A stretch of DNA of 35,594 nucleotides from a bacterium (GCA_021813145.1 JAKALS010000002.1:1-35594), one strand, 5' to 3'. Positions 14,880 through 23,087 are shown, numbered from the stretch's first letter. Program-made: numbers and translations. Notes: generated from the letters alone by a model not told the origin.

Positions 14880-16070
14880 TTACTCATACCTTAGAGCCTC
14901 AATAGGAGACAGCTTTGAGGCTCTGACGGCAGGAGCCATTCCGAATATTATACCAATAGCCACGGAAAAGCCAAATGCTATTGCAACAGACCACCAAGTG
15001 ACGGTGGAAACAAGAAGCATAGCGACAATAACCGACGCACCCATTCCGAGAATTATACCTATTACTCCTCCAAAAACGGAAATCATAACTGCCTCTATTA
15101 AAAATTGTTTTAGTATATCGCTTCTTTTGGCTCCGAGGGCCTTCCTTAATCCTATTTCACGTGTCCTTTCTGTTACCGAAACCAGCATGATATTAGCTAC
15201 ACCTATCCCCCCGACCAAAAGCGATATGGCGGCGATACCCCCAAGAGCAAGAGAAAGCATATTAGTGATATTTGATATCGTAGAGGTGAGAGTGTCTGCC
15301 GTTTCGACCGAAAAATCATCGGAGGTGAGACGTTTGAGCAAAGTTTGTTTCGTCTGGTTTATGACGACAGGAACAAGCTCGGGACTATCGGCGGTAATAG
15401 CAATTTCCGTTAAGACATCAGAACCGAACAATTGCTGAGCAGACTCTACCGGGATATAGACTATGTTATCTTGGTCAACTCCAAGGAAAGATCCCCTCTT
15501 CTGCGCTACTCCCACAACCGAGTAAAGCTTGTTGCCTACATAAACTCTTTTCCCTATCGCATTTTGTCCTGGAAAAAACTTTTCGTAAACGGTGTTGCCA
15601 ATTACGGCAACATTCGAACCCGCTTGCTCCTGGCCCTTTGTAAAAAATACCCCCTGAGACATTGTTGTACTAGTAACAACAAGAGGATATTCAAAGGAAA
15701 CACCTGCTATGTATGCTCCCTTATCCTGGATATTTTTATATTTTAATGTTGCAACCTGCCTTATAACGGGTGTAAGTTTTGCGATAGGACTTAATTTTCT
15801 GTCAAGGCTTTTCCAGTCCTGGACTCTTAATTTATTAGATATAAAACTACTGAATCCTCCTCCGCTCGTACTGCCGGGTAAGACATCTATCAGATTTGAG
15901 CCCAAAGAGGAAATCTCATTGGTAATATAACTTTGCAGACCTGAACCGATTGATACCAACAGTATTATGGAAAACACGCCAATAATAATACCCAGAGTTG
16001 TTAAGAAACTCCTTAACTTATTTGTGATAATCGCTTTCCAGGCAAGTGAGAACAATTCTTCGTAATTCAT
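14880..16070 (-). CDS. ABC transporter permease, MacB/FtsX type
   Basis: 396 residues. The N-terminal helix (about 20-42) carries LRSFLTTLGIIIGVFSIILL, the typical MacB start. An extracytoplasmic MacB_PCD-like domain spans about 45-240, and three membrane helices of the FtsX domain (about 275-390) include the coupling-helix region ERTREIGLRKALGAKRSDIL. This type works as a mechanotransmitter dimer and moves substrates or signals in the outer part of the envelope rather than through the membrane. The gene starts one base after the ATPase gene ends, and the adaptor gene precedes it, so all three form one exporter. It is shorter than fused MacB because the ATPase is separate. Confidence 0.92.
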   Translation of the reverse strand: MNYEELFSLAWKAIITNKLRSFLTTLGIIIGVFSIILLVSIGSGLQSYITNEISSLGSNLIDVLPGSTSGGGFSSFISNKLRVQDWKSLDRKLSPIAKLTPVIRQVATLKYKNIQDKGAYIAGVSFEYPLVVTSTTMSQGVFFTKGQEQAGSNVAVIGNTVYEKFFPGQNAIGKRVYVGNKLYSVVGVAQKRGSFLGVDQDNIVYIPVESAQQLFGSDVLTEIAITADSPELVPVVINQTKQTLLKRLTSDDFSVETADTLTSTISNITNMLSLALGGIAAISLLVGGIGVANIMLVSVTERTREIGLRKALGAKRSDILKQFLIEAVMISVFGGVIGIILGMGASVIVAMLLVSTVTWWSVAIAFGFSVAIGIIFGMAPAVRASKLSPIEALRYE

Positions 16071-16754
16071 CTATTTTGAAATAAGCTTACCGTCTTCCAA
16101 ATGCAAAATTTTCTTGGCCTGAAGGGCGATATCGTGTTCGTGGGTGATAAGTACAATAGTTTTTCCATCTTTATTAAGTGCCTTAAGGGTATTCATTACA
16201 TCGTCGCCGGATTTTGTATCCAAATTTCCCGTAGGCTCATCGGCCAAAATCAACTCGGGGGTATTCATTAAAGCCCTTGCTATAGCAACTCTTTGCTGCT
16301 GTCCTCCCGACATCTGATTAGGCCTTTTATTAAGATGGTCTTCAAGGCCCAATTCGGTAAGAAGTTCTACGGCTTTTTCAACTCTTTCTTTTTTTCCTAT
16401 TCCCGCATAAATTGCAGGTAGAATTACATTTTCAACTGCATTAAGTTTCGGAAGAAGATTGAAAGATTGAAAGACAAAGCCTATTTCCCTATTTCTCTGA
16501 AAAGCCTGTTCGTCTTCATTAAACTTTGAAACATCCGTACCGTTAAGTATATATTTTCCGGATGTGGGATTATCCAAAAGCCCTATTATATGCATCAAGG
16601 TAGATTTACCCGAACCGGAACGGCCGGTTATTGCCAAAAAATCACCCTTTTCGACAACAAGGTCTATGTCTCTTAAAGCTACTGTTTCTACGTCGGAAGA
16701 ATCGTAAACCTTTGTAATATCGGTCATTTTTATAATTTCTTCTCTTTTTTTCAT
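16071..16754 (-). CDS. ABC transporter ATP-binding protein, MacB/LolD type
   Basis: 227 residues, full length for the type. Walker A is GRSGSGKST (44-52), the Q-loop is in GFVFQSFNLLPKLNAVENV, the signature is MSGGQQQRVAIARAL, Walker B is LILADEPTGNLD and the H-loop is LITHEHD. The phrase QSFNLLPKLNAVENVILPAI is characteristic of the MacB/LolD/FtsE group. It powers the permease encoded directly downstream and is 5 bases downstream of the adaptor gene. Confidence 0.95.
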   Translation of the reverse strand: MKKREEIIKMTDITKVYDSSDVETVALRDIDLVVEKGDFLAITGRSGSGKSTLMHIIGLLDNPTSGKYILNGTDVSKFNEDEQAFQRNREIGFVFQSFNLLPKLNAVENVILPAIYAGIGKKERVEKAVELLTELGLEDHLNKRPNQMSGGQQQRVAIARALMNTPELILADEPTGNLDTKSGDDVMNTLKALNKDGKTIVLITHEHDIALQAKKILHLEDGKLISK

Positions 16755-16759
16755 GAAGA

Positions 16760-17821
16760 TTATTTAGCGAGCATATTAGGGGTTATCGAGGTAGGATCTA
16801 CTGCAACAACATCCCCCTGGGAAAGTCCCGACAACACCTGTGCCTGTGTATCGCTCTGGATCCCTAAATTTACGTATTTTTTCTGAAAAGCCTTACCTTT
16901 TTTAACGTAAACATAATCATTATCAAAGATTGCCGAAGAAGGAATCGAAAGAACATTATTTCTTGAAGCTATTATTATATCCGCATTGCCGCTCATTCCT
17001 ACCCTATAACCCGTGTCGGCAGGCAAACTTGCATAAACATAGAATGCATTCCCACCGGAAGAACTTACATGACTGACAAAATCTATCCTGTTTACCGAAA
17101 GATAAATTGTCTGATTAGGAAAAGCGTCAAGGGAAACATCAACTTTTTGTCCATTTTTAACTTGTCCTATATCGGCCTCGTCCACTTCCATCTGAAACTC
17201 CAAAGACTTGGGATCAGTTACAGTAAAAGTAGTGGTAGGAATAACATTTACTCCCGCTGTCTGAACATCTGCTCTTGTGACAATTCCGGAAATGGGTGTA
17301 ATTAATACAGATAATTGCTTGGTTAAATCGGAAAGCTCTACGGAATTTATTGCATTATCAAGGTTATACTGGTTATCCTGCAAAATTCTTTTCATATTGT
17401 CATTTAATGCCTGCTGCGGTGTTCTGTTCTGATAAGTGTCCTGAGTTTGATCAAAAGTATTTCTTTGCAATGAATAAGCTATCAAAGCCTGCTCGAGATT
17501 CTTTTGTGCCGTTCTTTGATCAAGCGTCGCTATAACCTGTCCCTGCTTAACTTCATCTCCTTGTTTCACGCCTAAATATGCAAGTTCTCCGGCAATTTGA
17601 AAAGTTAAATTCACCGATGTCTCGGCATAAACGTTTCCGGTTACGGAAACAGATTTAACTACATCCTGTTTACCCACAGTAGCAGTTAAGACATTTTTTG
17701 AGCCCTTAGGAAACAATAAATAACCTATAATTAATAAAATTATGAGAAGAAGCAGCGACAGCTTTTTGTGACCGAAGAAAAACTTCTTAATCCGAGCAAA
17801 TAATGATTTGATTGAATTCAC
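16760..17821 (-). CDS. Membrane-fusion (adaptor) protein, MacA/HlyD-like
   Basis: 353 residues from GTG at 17821. There is one N-terminal membrane helix (about 18-37), then a split lipoyl/barrel-sandwich domain (QGDEVKQGQVIATLDQRTAQ, then LSVLITPISGIVTRADVQTA) around a short helical hairpin (about 105-170), a beta-barrel domain (VDEADIGQVKNGQKVDVSLD) and a membrane-proximal end (ALSGLSQGDVV-like). In diderms this family bridges to TolC. No outer-membrane partner is present here, and related organisms appear to lack one. It is the first gene of a four-gene minus-strand operon with the ATPase, the permease and the large fusion protein. Confidence 0.9.
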   Translation of the reverse strand: MNSIKSLFARIKKFFFGHKKLSLLLLIILLIIGYLLFPKGSKNVLTATVGKQDVVKSVSVTGNVYAETSVNLTFQIAGELAYLGVKQGDEVKQGQVIATLDQRTAQKNLEQALIAYSLQRNTFDQTQDTYQNRTPQQALNDNMKRILQDNQYNLDNAINSVELSDLTKQLSVLITPISGIVTRADVQTAGVNVIPTTTFTVTDPKSLEFQMEVDEADIGQVKNGQKVDVSLDAFPNQTIYLSVNRIDFVSHVSSSGGNAFYVYASLPADTGYRVGMSGNADIIIASRNNVLSIPSSAIFDNDYVYVKKGKAFQKKYVNLGIQSDTQAQVLSGLSQGDVVAVDPTSITPNMLAK

Positions 17822-17828
17822 TGTTAAT

Positions 17829-17857
17829 ATAGTACAACTTAAGTTTTTTTAATACAA
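17829..17857 (-). promoter_or_regulatory. Promoter of the MacAB-like operon
   Basis: TTGTAT (17857-17852), a 17-base spacer, then TACTAT (17834-17829), ending 7 bases before the GTG at 17821 on the minus strand. Confidence 0.55.
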
Positions 17858-17913
17858 CAACATTCTTACAATATTCTTTTATTCTTTTTATTCTCTTTTT
17901 TTATCATTGCATT

Positions 17914-17924
17914 AAAGGAGGTGA
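17914..17924 (+). promoter_or_regulatory. Strong Shine-Dalgarno site
   Basis: AAAGGAGGTGA is an almost perfect anti-16S match, with GGAGG 8 bases before the ATG at 17930. It decides the start: the GTG at 17921 in the same frame is part of the ribosome-binding site and should not be called as the start. A possible -10 box TACAAT lies at 17867-17872, so this gene has a real leader. Confidence 0.85.
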
Positions 17925-17929
17925 ATATT

Positions 17930-18172
17930 ATGGACCACGTACCGATGGATAATGTTAACGGGCTTTGGAATCAGACCAAAGCCAAAAACTGGGACGGACT
18001 CGAAAATGTCTTAACCGAACATAAAGAAAAGGCAGAAGGAATAGATGATGCATTAATTCCTCAGATGAAGCAAAAAATTGAGAGTCTCAAAGATGAAGGT
18101 CAGGATTTTCCCAATTCCGCAGGTGAATTATACGAGCTTTTAAACGAAGATTCGGAAACGGATGAGGAATAG
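17930..18172 (+). CDS. Small acidic hypothetical protein
   Basis: 80 residues, rich in Glu, Asp and Lys, soluble, with no Cys. Two helices are likely (NGLWNQTKAKNWDGLENVLT and IPQMKQKIESLKDEG), followed by an acidic tail ending SETDEE. I do not recognise a family. The very strong ribosome-binding site suggests high expression, as for an abundant small binding or chaperone-type protein, but that is inference. It stands alone between the divergent MacAB-like operon and a minus-strand tRNA whose 3' end abuts its stop codon. Confidence 0.75.
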   Translation: MDHVPMDNVNGLWNQTKAKNWDGLENVLTEHKEKAEGIDDALIPQMKQKIESLKDEGQDFPNSAGELYELLNEDSETDEE

Positions 18173-18245
18173 TGAGCCGCCAGGGAGTCGAACCCTGAAC
18201 CTATTCCTTAAGAGGGAATTGCTCTGCCAGTTGAGCTAGCGGCCC
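18173..18245 (-). tRNA. tRNA-Lys(CUU)
   Basis: A 73-base cloverleaf on the minus strand. The acceptor is GGGCCGC with GCGGCTC, the D-arm GCTC/GAGC, the anticodon arm ATTCC-CTCTTAA-GGAAT with anticodon CTT and the T-arm CAGGG-TTCGACT-CCCTG. The discriminator is A and CCA is not encoded. Its last base directly abuts the stop codon of the plus-strand gene 17930-18172. Confidence 0.95.
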
Positions 18246-18272
18246 GTACTTTATATACGGGAATAAGTATAC

Positions 18273-18278
18273 TATAAT
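18273..18278 (+). promoter_or_regulatory. -10 box for tRNA-Arg(UCG)
   Basis: TATAAT, 19 bases before the tRNA, with a weak TTTATA 17 bases further upstream. Confidence 0.5.
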
Positions 18279-18297
18279 ACATAGGCACAGACAATAT

Positions 18298-18371
18298 GTG
18301 CCTGTAGCTCAATTGGATAGAGCACTTCGCTTCGGACGAAGGGGTTGGGGGTTCGAGTCCTCTCAGGCGCG
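18298..18371 (+). tRNA. tRNA-Arg(UCG)
   Basis: A 74-base cloverleaf. The acceptor is GTGCCTG with CAGGCGC, the D-arm GCTC/GAGC, the anticodon arm CTTCG-CTTCGGA-CGAAG with anticodon TCG and the T-arm GGGGG-TTCGAGT-CCTCT. The discriminator is G and CCA is not encoded. Its end directly abuts the stop of rnhB on the other strand. Confidence 0.95.
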
Positions 18372-18986
18372 CTAGAGGAACTTCTCAAGTTTAAAAGATT
18401 TTCTGTGCAATTCACACAACCCCAACTTTTTAATAGCATTTTGATGATATCTGGTTCCATAACCTTTGTTTTTGCCGAAATTGTATCCTTTGTAGATTTT
18501 TCCCATTCTCTTCATCAATTCGTCCCTATAAACTTTAGCTATTATTGAAGCGGCTGCAATCGAGATATGCTTTCGGTCACCTTTGATAATATATTCTAAA
18601 TTTTTATACCCTATCCCCTTCTTGTTTCCGTCAATCAGAAAATAAATTTTTTTATTCTTATACCCTTTATTAATTTCTTTTATCAAATTCTCAAAAATCT
18701 TTTTGTTGCACTCCCCTATCCCTATTTCATTTATTGTCTCTACTTCTATAATTTCAATAAAGCAAATCCCATACTTTAGTACTAAGCTTGATAATCGTTT
18801 TCTTTTTTTATGGGTAAGAAGTTTTGAATCGTTAATATTTTTAAACCAGAGGTAACTTCTGTCAAAATGGACAGCTGCCGCAACAATAGGACCTGCAAAG
18901 CATCCCCTTCCGACTTCGTCCATCCCAAAAACTAAGTCAAATTCTTTTAGAAGTTGTTTTTCGCGGTTAAATAAGGGTTTCTTGCT
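18372..18986 (-). CDS. rnhB: Ribonuclease HII
   Basis: 204 residues from the ATG at 18986 (MSKKPLFNREKQLLKEFD). An ATG at 19028 would add 14 residues that mainly overlap the upstream gene. FGMDEVGRGCFAGP carries the first Asp-Glu pair, FLIDGN the next Asp, and AAASIIAKVYRDE the last Asp of the DEDD metal site. The G-R-G motif that recognises the 2'-OH junction is present. The enzyme removes single ribonucleotides and RNA primers from DNA. The gene overlaps the end of the DUF2130 gene by 20 bases, so the two are probably co-transcribed. Confidence 0.95.
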   Translation of the reverse strand, partial: SKKPLFNREKQLLKEFDLVFGMDEVGRGCFAGPIVAAAVHFDRSYLWFKNINDSKLLTHKKRKRLSSLVLKYGICFIEIIEVETINEIGIGECNKKIFENLIKEINKGYKNKKIYFLIDGNKKGIGYKNLEYIIKGDRKHISIAAASIIAKVYRDELMKRMGKIYKGYNFGKNKGYGTRYHQNAIKKLGLCELHRKSFKLEKFL

Positions 18987-20046
18987 CATCTGCTCCGTCA
19001 GCCAGAAGAGGGGTTTCCAGCTCATCAAGCTCGGGTAAATTTGAAACTATATCTTTTAATTCAGCATAAAATGTAACCGTATTGGAATCCAGCTTTTCTA
19101 TCTGTTTTTGCTGTTTTACCCATCTTGCCATTGCCGTGCGCTTTTCGCTTTCTAAAATATCCCTCAAAGTTTTTACCGAATCAAAATGCGCCTGCATTCT
19201 GTGCTTAAATGTCTCGCTTAACATATAATCTCTTATCTTTCCCCAGTCCTCTCCGGTCTGGGAAGCGGAAGATTTTACCGAAGCAACAGCAGTTATAAGA
19301 AACCTTACAAACCTTGCTATTCCTATCGCATGCTCATATGTGGTGATCCAAATCCCGTCTTTTCGGTCAAAATTTTTAGAATCTTCGGGAAGAACTTGAG
19401 AAACTATAATGGACTCTGTTGCGCTAACTCTTGCCGCATCATCCTTTAATTTTGCAAGCCAGCCCTTACTCCATGCCTTTGTTCTTTTTGTTTCCCAAAG
19501 GATTGAGCCCACTACTTTTCCGTTAAATTTTACTTTTTGCCATATATCTCCTCCTTCAACTCCTTTCGGAATTGGAAGAAATTCGTCGCTTGGGAAAGCA
19601 TTTTTTAACTTTTCCTCAAGATCCAGTTCCAGAACTTCACCCTGAAGCTGTTGAGAACCTTGCTTTGCCTTTCTCTGGGCGTCGTCAAGAGCTTTTTGCA
19701 TATCCCTTAATTTTTTTTCGTATTCGAGCTTTTCAAGTCTGTTTTTATTCACTGCTTCTTTGGCAGCTTTCTCCATTGCTCTTTTTTGGAAATCTTCCCT
19801 CTCTTGTATCTCTTTTTCAAGTTTTTCTTCAAGGAGTTCTTTGTCTTTTTCAGCTTTTTTCAAATCTTTTTGAGTTTGAGCCTTTAATCTTCGTTCTGTT
19901 TCCTCTATTGCTTGTATCTTTAAAAGTTCCAGCTCTTTCCTATGCCTTTCTTCGGTAGATTTTTTAATCGCATCTTCCAATTCATGCCTGTAAGCTTCGG
20001 AGGGTTCAAATATGTGTCCGCATTTAGGACATTTTATTCCGGCCAT
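18967..20046 (-). CDS. DUF2130 protein with N-terminal zinc-knuckle and coiled coil
   Basis: 359 residues from the ATG at 20046 (MAGIKCPKCGHIFEPSEAYR). A TTG at 20085 in the same frame would place the promoter inside the gene, so the later ATG is chosen. One CPKCG pair is visible near the start. Residues about 20-145 are a long charged coiled coil (KELELLKIQAIEETERRLKA). Residues about 150-330 match DUF2130: GDIWQKVKFNGKVVGSILWE, TKAWSKGWLAKLKDDAAR and DGIWITTYEHAIGIARFVR, with WETKRTKAW suggestive of a PD-(D/E)XK-like nuclease core. A role in DNA metabolism is therefore plausible. It precedes rnhB in the same operon. Confidence 0.85.
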   Translation of the reverse strand: MAGIKCPKCGHIFEPSEAYRHELEDAIKKSTEERHRKELELLKIQAIEETERRLKAQTQKDLKKAEKDKELLEEKLEKEIQEREDFQKRAMEKAAKEAVNKNRLEKLEYEKKLRDMQKALDDAQRKAKQGSQQLQGEVLELDLEEKLKNAFPSDEFLPIPKGVEGGDIWQKVKFNGKVVGSILWETKRTKAWSKGWLAKLKDDAARVSATESIIVSQVLPEDSKNFDRKDGIWITTYEHAIGIARFVRFLITAVASVKSSASQTGEDWGKIRDYMLSETFKHRMQAHFDSVKTLRDILESEKRTAMARWVKQQKQIEKLDSNTVTFYAELKDIVSNLPELDELETPLLADGADEQETLI

Positions 20047-20056
20047 AGTAGGCATT

Positions 20057-20085
20057 ATCATACGCCTGGCAAACAATGATTTCAA
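20057..20085 (-). promoter_or_regulatory. Promoter of the DUF2130-rnhB operon
   Basis: TTGAAA (20085-20080), a 17-base spacer, then TATGAT (20062-20057), ending 10 bases before the ATG at 20046. An overlapping GATAAT box ends 7 bases before the same ATG. Confidence 0.6.
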
Positions 20086-20097
20086 CTGCCTATATAA

Positions 20098-20126
20098 TTG
20101 ACAGCCCTATTCCAACTTGATAGCAT
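20098..20126 (+). promoter_or_regulatory. Promoter of the holin-like/glmR/secG operon
   Basis: TTGACA at 20098-20103, a 17-base spacer, then TAGCAT at 20121-20126, which ends 11 bases before the ATG at 20138. The predicted leader is only about 5 bases. Confidence 0.5.
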
Positions 20127-20137
20127 TAATTTACCCT

Positions 20138-20542
20138 ATGAAATCCTTCATTAGGAATGTTTTTATTAATTCGTTTTCCATATTTGTCCTGGCCCAATTC
20201 GTCCCGGGACTTCGGATATCGGGCGGGGCAATTACCATACTTGCAGGAGGCCTTGCCTTATCTTTGCTTTTTATAATCGTTAAGCCCGTTCTTAATCTTA
20301 TATCTCTGCCGCTAAACCTTATTACCATGGGGCTTTTTTCGTTTTTGACAAATGCCATAATTTTTTACCTGTTGACAGTATTCGTTCCGGGAATTACAAT
20401 TTCCGCGTTTTTATTTGAAGGATACTCTTTTGCCGGATTTATAATTCCAAAAATATATTTTAACGTACTCTTTGCATTCATTCTGATTGCCCTGCTCCAG
20501 TCTTTAATAGTTACGTTTGTATCATGGCTGATAAAAAAATAA
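20138..20542 (+). CDS. Four-helix membrane protein of the phage holin 4 superfamily
   Basis: 134 residues from the ATG at 20138. A TTG at 20117 lies upstream of the likely transcription start. Four membrane helices are visible (about 7-24, 30-50, 56-82 and 100-130). The motif VKPVLNLISLPLNLITMGLF is diagnostic of the PF04020 family, which is widespread in chromosomes and not usually a lytic holin. The function is unknown. It is the first gene of a tight operon and overlaps the glmR-like gene by 19 bases. Confidence 0.88.
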   Translation: MKSFIRNVFINSFSIFVLAQFVPGLRISGGAITILAGGLALSLLFIIVKPVLNLISLPLNLITMGLFSFLTNAIIFYLLTVFVPGITISAFLFEGYSFAGFIIPKIYFNVLFAFILIALLQSLIVTFVSWLIKK

Positions 20543-21492
20543 ATGCACCGAAGATAGTTTGCTTGGGAGGAGGAGTAGGGACAAGTGTCCTTATACGCGG
20601 ACTAAAAAAATATACTCCGAATATAACAGTTGTTACTTCCATGGCTGATGACGGAGGTTCTTCCGGAAGACTTCGAAAAGCATATAATGTCATGCCCCCA
20701 GGAGACCTTGTGTCCTGTATTGCGGCATTGACGGAGGATGAGAATAAAGAGCTTTCATCGCTTCTTACTTACCGCTTTCCGGGACTTAGCAGAGAAAATA
20801 AGATAATAGACGGTCATAAGCTGGGAAATATAATAATGCTTGCAGAGATGCTACGCACAAAGAACATCTACAAGGCTTTAGAGGCAACAAAAAAGATGTT
20901 CGGAGTAAAGGCAGATATACTTCCTGCTTCGGACCAGAGAACACACCTTAGCGCTATTACAAAAGACGGTAGAAGAGTGCACGGTGAAACCGCTTTAGAC
21001 GTCGCAAGATACGCCGAGCCATACGGCTTAAAAAAAATTTACTTGACGCCAAAAGCTCCCAAAGTAAACAAAACCGTATTGGACAGGCTTAAAGAGTGCG
21101 ACATAATAGTAAGCGGTCCGGGAGACCTTTACACCAACCAACTCCCCGTACTGATTATTCCGCAGATAAAAGAGATTCTTTTAAACAAAAAATGCAGAAA
21201 AATATTTGTGTTAAATATTGCAAATAAACCATTCGAAACAAAAGGATTTAAAGCTGAAGATTTTATAAAATCAATCGATGAACATCTTGGAAGTTTTCCT
21301 TTCGATACCATTATCGAAAATAATAACCTTTCACCCAAAATACCTTCACGTTATAAAAAATATAAATATATAAAGCCGGACTCAATAGCGAAAGGGAGTT
21401 ATAAAGAAGTGATAAAAGACGTGGTTAACATGGATTTTCCTATTTATCACGATTCCGATAAGCTTGCAAAAGCCATACTGGAAAATATATAA
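20524..21492 (+). CDS. glmR: GlmR/YvcK-like gluconeogenesis factor (CofD superfamily)
   Basis: 322 residues. The opening IVCLGGGVGTSVLIRGLKKY is the nucleotide-sugar loop of YvcK. VVTSMADDGGSSGRLRKAYN, PPGDLVSCIAAL, DGHKLGNIIM and VSGPGDLYTN are the family's conserved stretches. In Firmicutes and Actinobacteria the protein binds UDP-GlcNAc and steers carbon into peptidoglycan precursors through GlmS. Here it sits between a membrane protein and secG, with only 8 bases to secG. The family call is secure. The exact role in this organism is inferred. Confidence 0.93.
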   Translation: MADKKINAPKIVCLGGGVGTSVLIRGLKKYTPNITVVTSMADDGGSSGRLRKAYNVMPPGDLVSCIAALTEDENKELSSLLTYRFPGLSRENKIIDGHKLGNIIMLAEMLRTKNIYKALEATKKMFGVKADILPASDQRTHLSAITKDGRRVHGETALDVARYAEPYGLKKIYLTPKAPKVNKTVLDRLKECDIIVSGPGDLYTNQLPVLIIPQIKEILLNKKCRKIFVLNIANKPFETKGFKAEDFIKSIDEHLGSFPFDTIIENNNLSPKIPSRYKKYKYIKPDSIAKGSYKEVIKDVVNMDFPIYHDSDKLAKAILENI

Positions 21493-21500
21493 TCTACCTG

Positions 21501-21716
21501 ATGGTCTTTATTAAAATTCTCGATATTATTGTAGCGGCTTTATTGATTGTAGTCATACTATTACAAATGCAAGGTAGCGGTTTATCAGGGGCATTCGGCG
21601 GAAGCGGTGAATTTTATAGAAGCAAAAGAAGTGTTGAAAAGTTACTTGTATGGGCTACTATCGCTTTAGCTGCCTTATTTGCCATCCTGTCGACCTTGCT
21701 TCTTGTTGTCCACTAA
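21501..21716 (+). CDS. secG: Preprotein translocase subunit SecG
   Basis: 71 residues. Two membrane helices (about 5-22 and 49-68) flank a cytoplasmic loop with LLQMQGSGLSGAFGGSGEFY, the characteristic SecG Q-x-G-x-G-L-x-G-A-F-G-G motif, followed by RSKRSVEKLL. It supports the SecYEG channel during protein export. It lies in an operon with the glmR-like gene upstream and the solute-binding protein 6 bases downstream. Confidence 0.95.
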   Translation: MVFIKILDIIVAALLIVVILLQMQGSGLSGAFGGSGEFYRSKRSVEKLLVWATIALAALFAILSTLLLVVH

Positions 21717-21722
21717 CAGATT

Positions 21723-23087
21723 ATGATTTTACTTAAGAGAAGGAGACTTATATTCTGGCTTATCAGGGCTTATTTTAAAAAATGGAGAAAAACAATATTT
21801 GCGTCTTTTGTATTCGGGCTTATTATTTTTTTTGCAATATATTTCGGATGGGGAATAATCGTACCACAGCTTCCTCTTAATCAACATGAAGTAATAGGTA
21901 TGGTAGGAAACTATACGACCGATAATCTTCCAACGCAAGTCGTAAATAATATTTCATACGGATTGACTCAAACTTCGGAAAACGGGACACCCGAACCGGC
22001 GGCTGCAAAGAGCTGGCAAATAAAAGATAACGGTAAAACTTATATTTTTAATCTGAAACATAATCTTTATTTTACAGACGGTAAAAATCTCACATCCGAT
22101 CTTATCAATTATAACTTTATAGACGTAAGCGTCCAAAGACCTGACAAATATACAATTGTCTTTAGACTTAAAGAAGCATATTCGCCTTTTCTTGTTACTG
22201 TATCTAATCCTATTTTTGAAAACGGCCTTACGGGACTCGGAAATTATAAAGTCGAATCGCTCGACCTTAACGGTGACTTTTTAAATTCGATAACCCTGGC
22301 TTCTACGAAAGTAAAAAACAGTATTCTTGCCTACCAGTTTTATCCTACACAGGAAGCGCTTAAAAATGCATTCGTAATAGGAGATATAGACAAGGCGATC
22401 GGATTAAACGACATAAATTACAGAAATACTTCATTCAAAAATTTTGTGAATGCTTCTACTCAAAAATCTGTTGATTATGACCATCTTGTAACTATTTTCT
22501 ACAATACCCAGGACAAAGTGCTGTCGGACAAAAGATTAAGGGAGGCATTAACCTATGCCACTCCCGACAATTTCTCCGAAGGTGAACGTAATTTCGGTCC
22601 GTATTCGCCCCAAATGTGGGCCTATCAGGTATCCGGCTATCAGAGAGATTATGCCCATGCCAAGCTTCTTCTTTCCCAATCGCCTACCGCTTCACATAGC
22701 GCCATAACCATTACTCTCCAGACTCTTCCTCAGTTTCAAAATGTAGCACAGGAAGTAGCAAACTCCTGGAAAAATATCGGAATAAATACAAATATCGTTG
22801 TAGTAGAAACCCTACCTTCGAATTTTCAAGCTTTCTTAGGAGATTTTACGATGCCGAAGGACCCGGATCAGTACACCCTTTGGCATTCCAGCCAAATGAA
22901 TAACATAAGCAACTATAAAAACCTAAGAATCGATAAGCTTCTTGAAGACGGAAGGCAAACAGAAGATATAAAAACCAGAATACAGATTTACAGTGATTTC
23001 CAAAAATATCTTCTGGACGATGCGCCGGCAACTTTTCTTTATTTCCCTTATTCGTACACGGTTAAGAGAAACTCCGCTCAAATATAA
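21723..23087 (+). CDS. Membrane-anchored family 5 extracellular solute-binding protein
   Basis: 454 residues, shorter than the usual 520-600. Instead of a lipobox it has a basic head and one membrane helix (about 25-46). The rest fits SBP_bac_5: GLTQTSENGTPEPAAAKSWQ, DNGKTYIFNLKHNLYFTDGK, the KRLREAL-like stretch DKRLREALTYATP, and YAHAKLLLSQSP. The C-terminal stretch DPDQYTLWHSSQMNNISNYK is the typical ligand-side segment. Relatives bind oligopeptides or nickel. No oligopeptide permease or ATPase gene is nearby, so it may work with a distant permease or as a surface binding protein. It is convergent with uvrC and overlaps it by 10 bases. Confidence 0.85.
   Translation: MILLKRRRLIFWLIRAYFKKWRKTIFASFVFGLIIFFAIYFGWGIIVPQLPLNQHEVIGMVGNYTTDNLPTQVVNNISYGLTQTSENGTPEPAAAKSWQIKDNGKTYIFNLKHNLYFTDGKNLTSDLINYNFIDVSVQRPDKYTIVFRLKEAYSPFLVTVSNPIFENGLTGLGNYKVESLDLNGDFLNSITLASTKVKNSILAYQFYPTQEALKNAFVIGDIDKAIGLNDINYRNTSFKNFVNASTQKSVDYDHLVTIFYNTQDKVLSDKRLREALTYATPDNFSEGERNFGPYSPQMWAYQVSGYQRDYAHAKLLLSQSPTASHSAITITLQTLPQFQNVAQEVANSWKNIGINTNIVVVETLPSNFQAFLGDFTMPKDPDQYTLWHSSQMNNISNYKNLRIDKLLEDGRQTEDIKTRIQIYSDFQKYLLDDAPATFLYFPYSYTVKRNSAQI

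Noticed and set aside
17921-17929. GTG start for the 80-residue acidic protein
   Set aside because: The GTG is part of the Shine-Dalgarno sequence AAAGGAGGTGA; the ATG at 17930 is at the right distance.
18987-19028. Upstream start of RNase HII
   Set aside because: The extra 14 residues overlap the DUF2130 gene and do not look like the family's N-terminus; the ATG at 18986 gives a normal protein.
20138-20542. Prophage marker (holin)
   Set aside because: The PF04020 type is common in chromosomes, and the gene is in an operon with the glmR-like gene and secG; no other phage gene is nearby.
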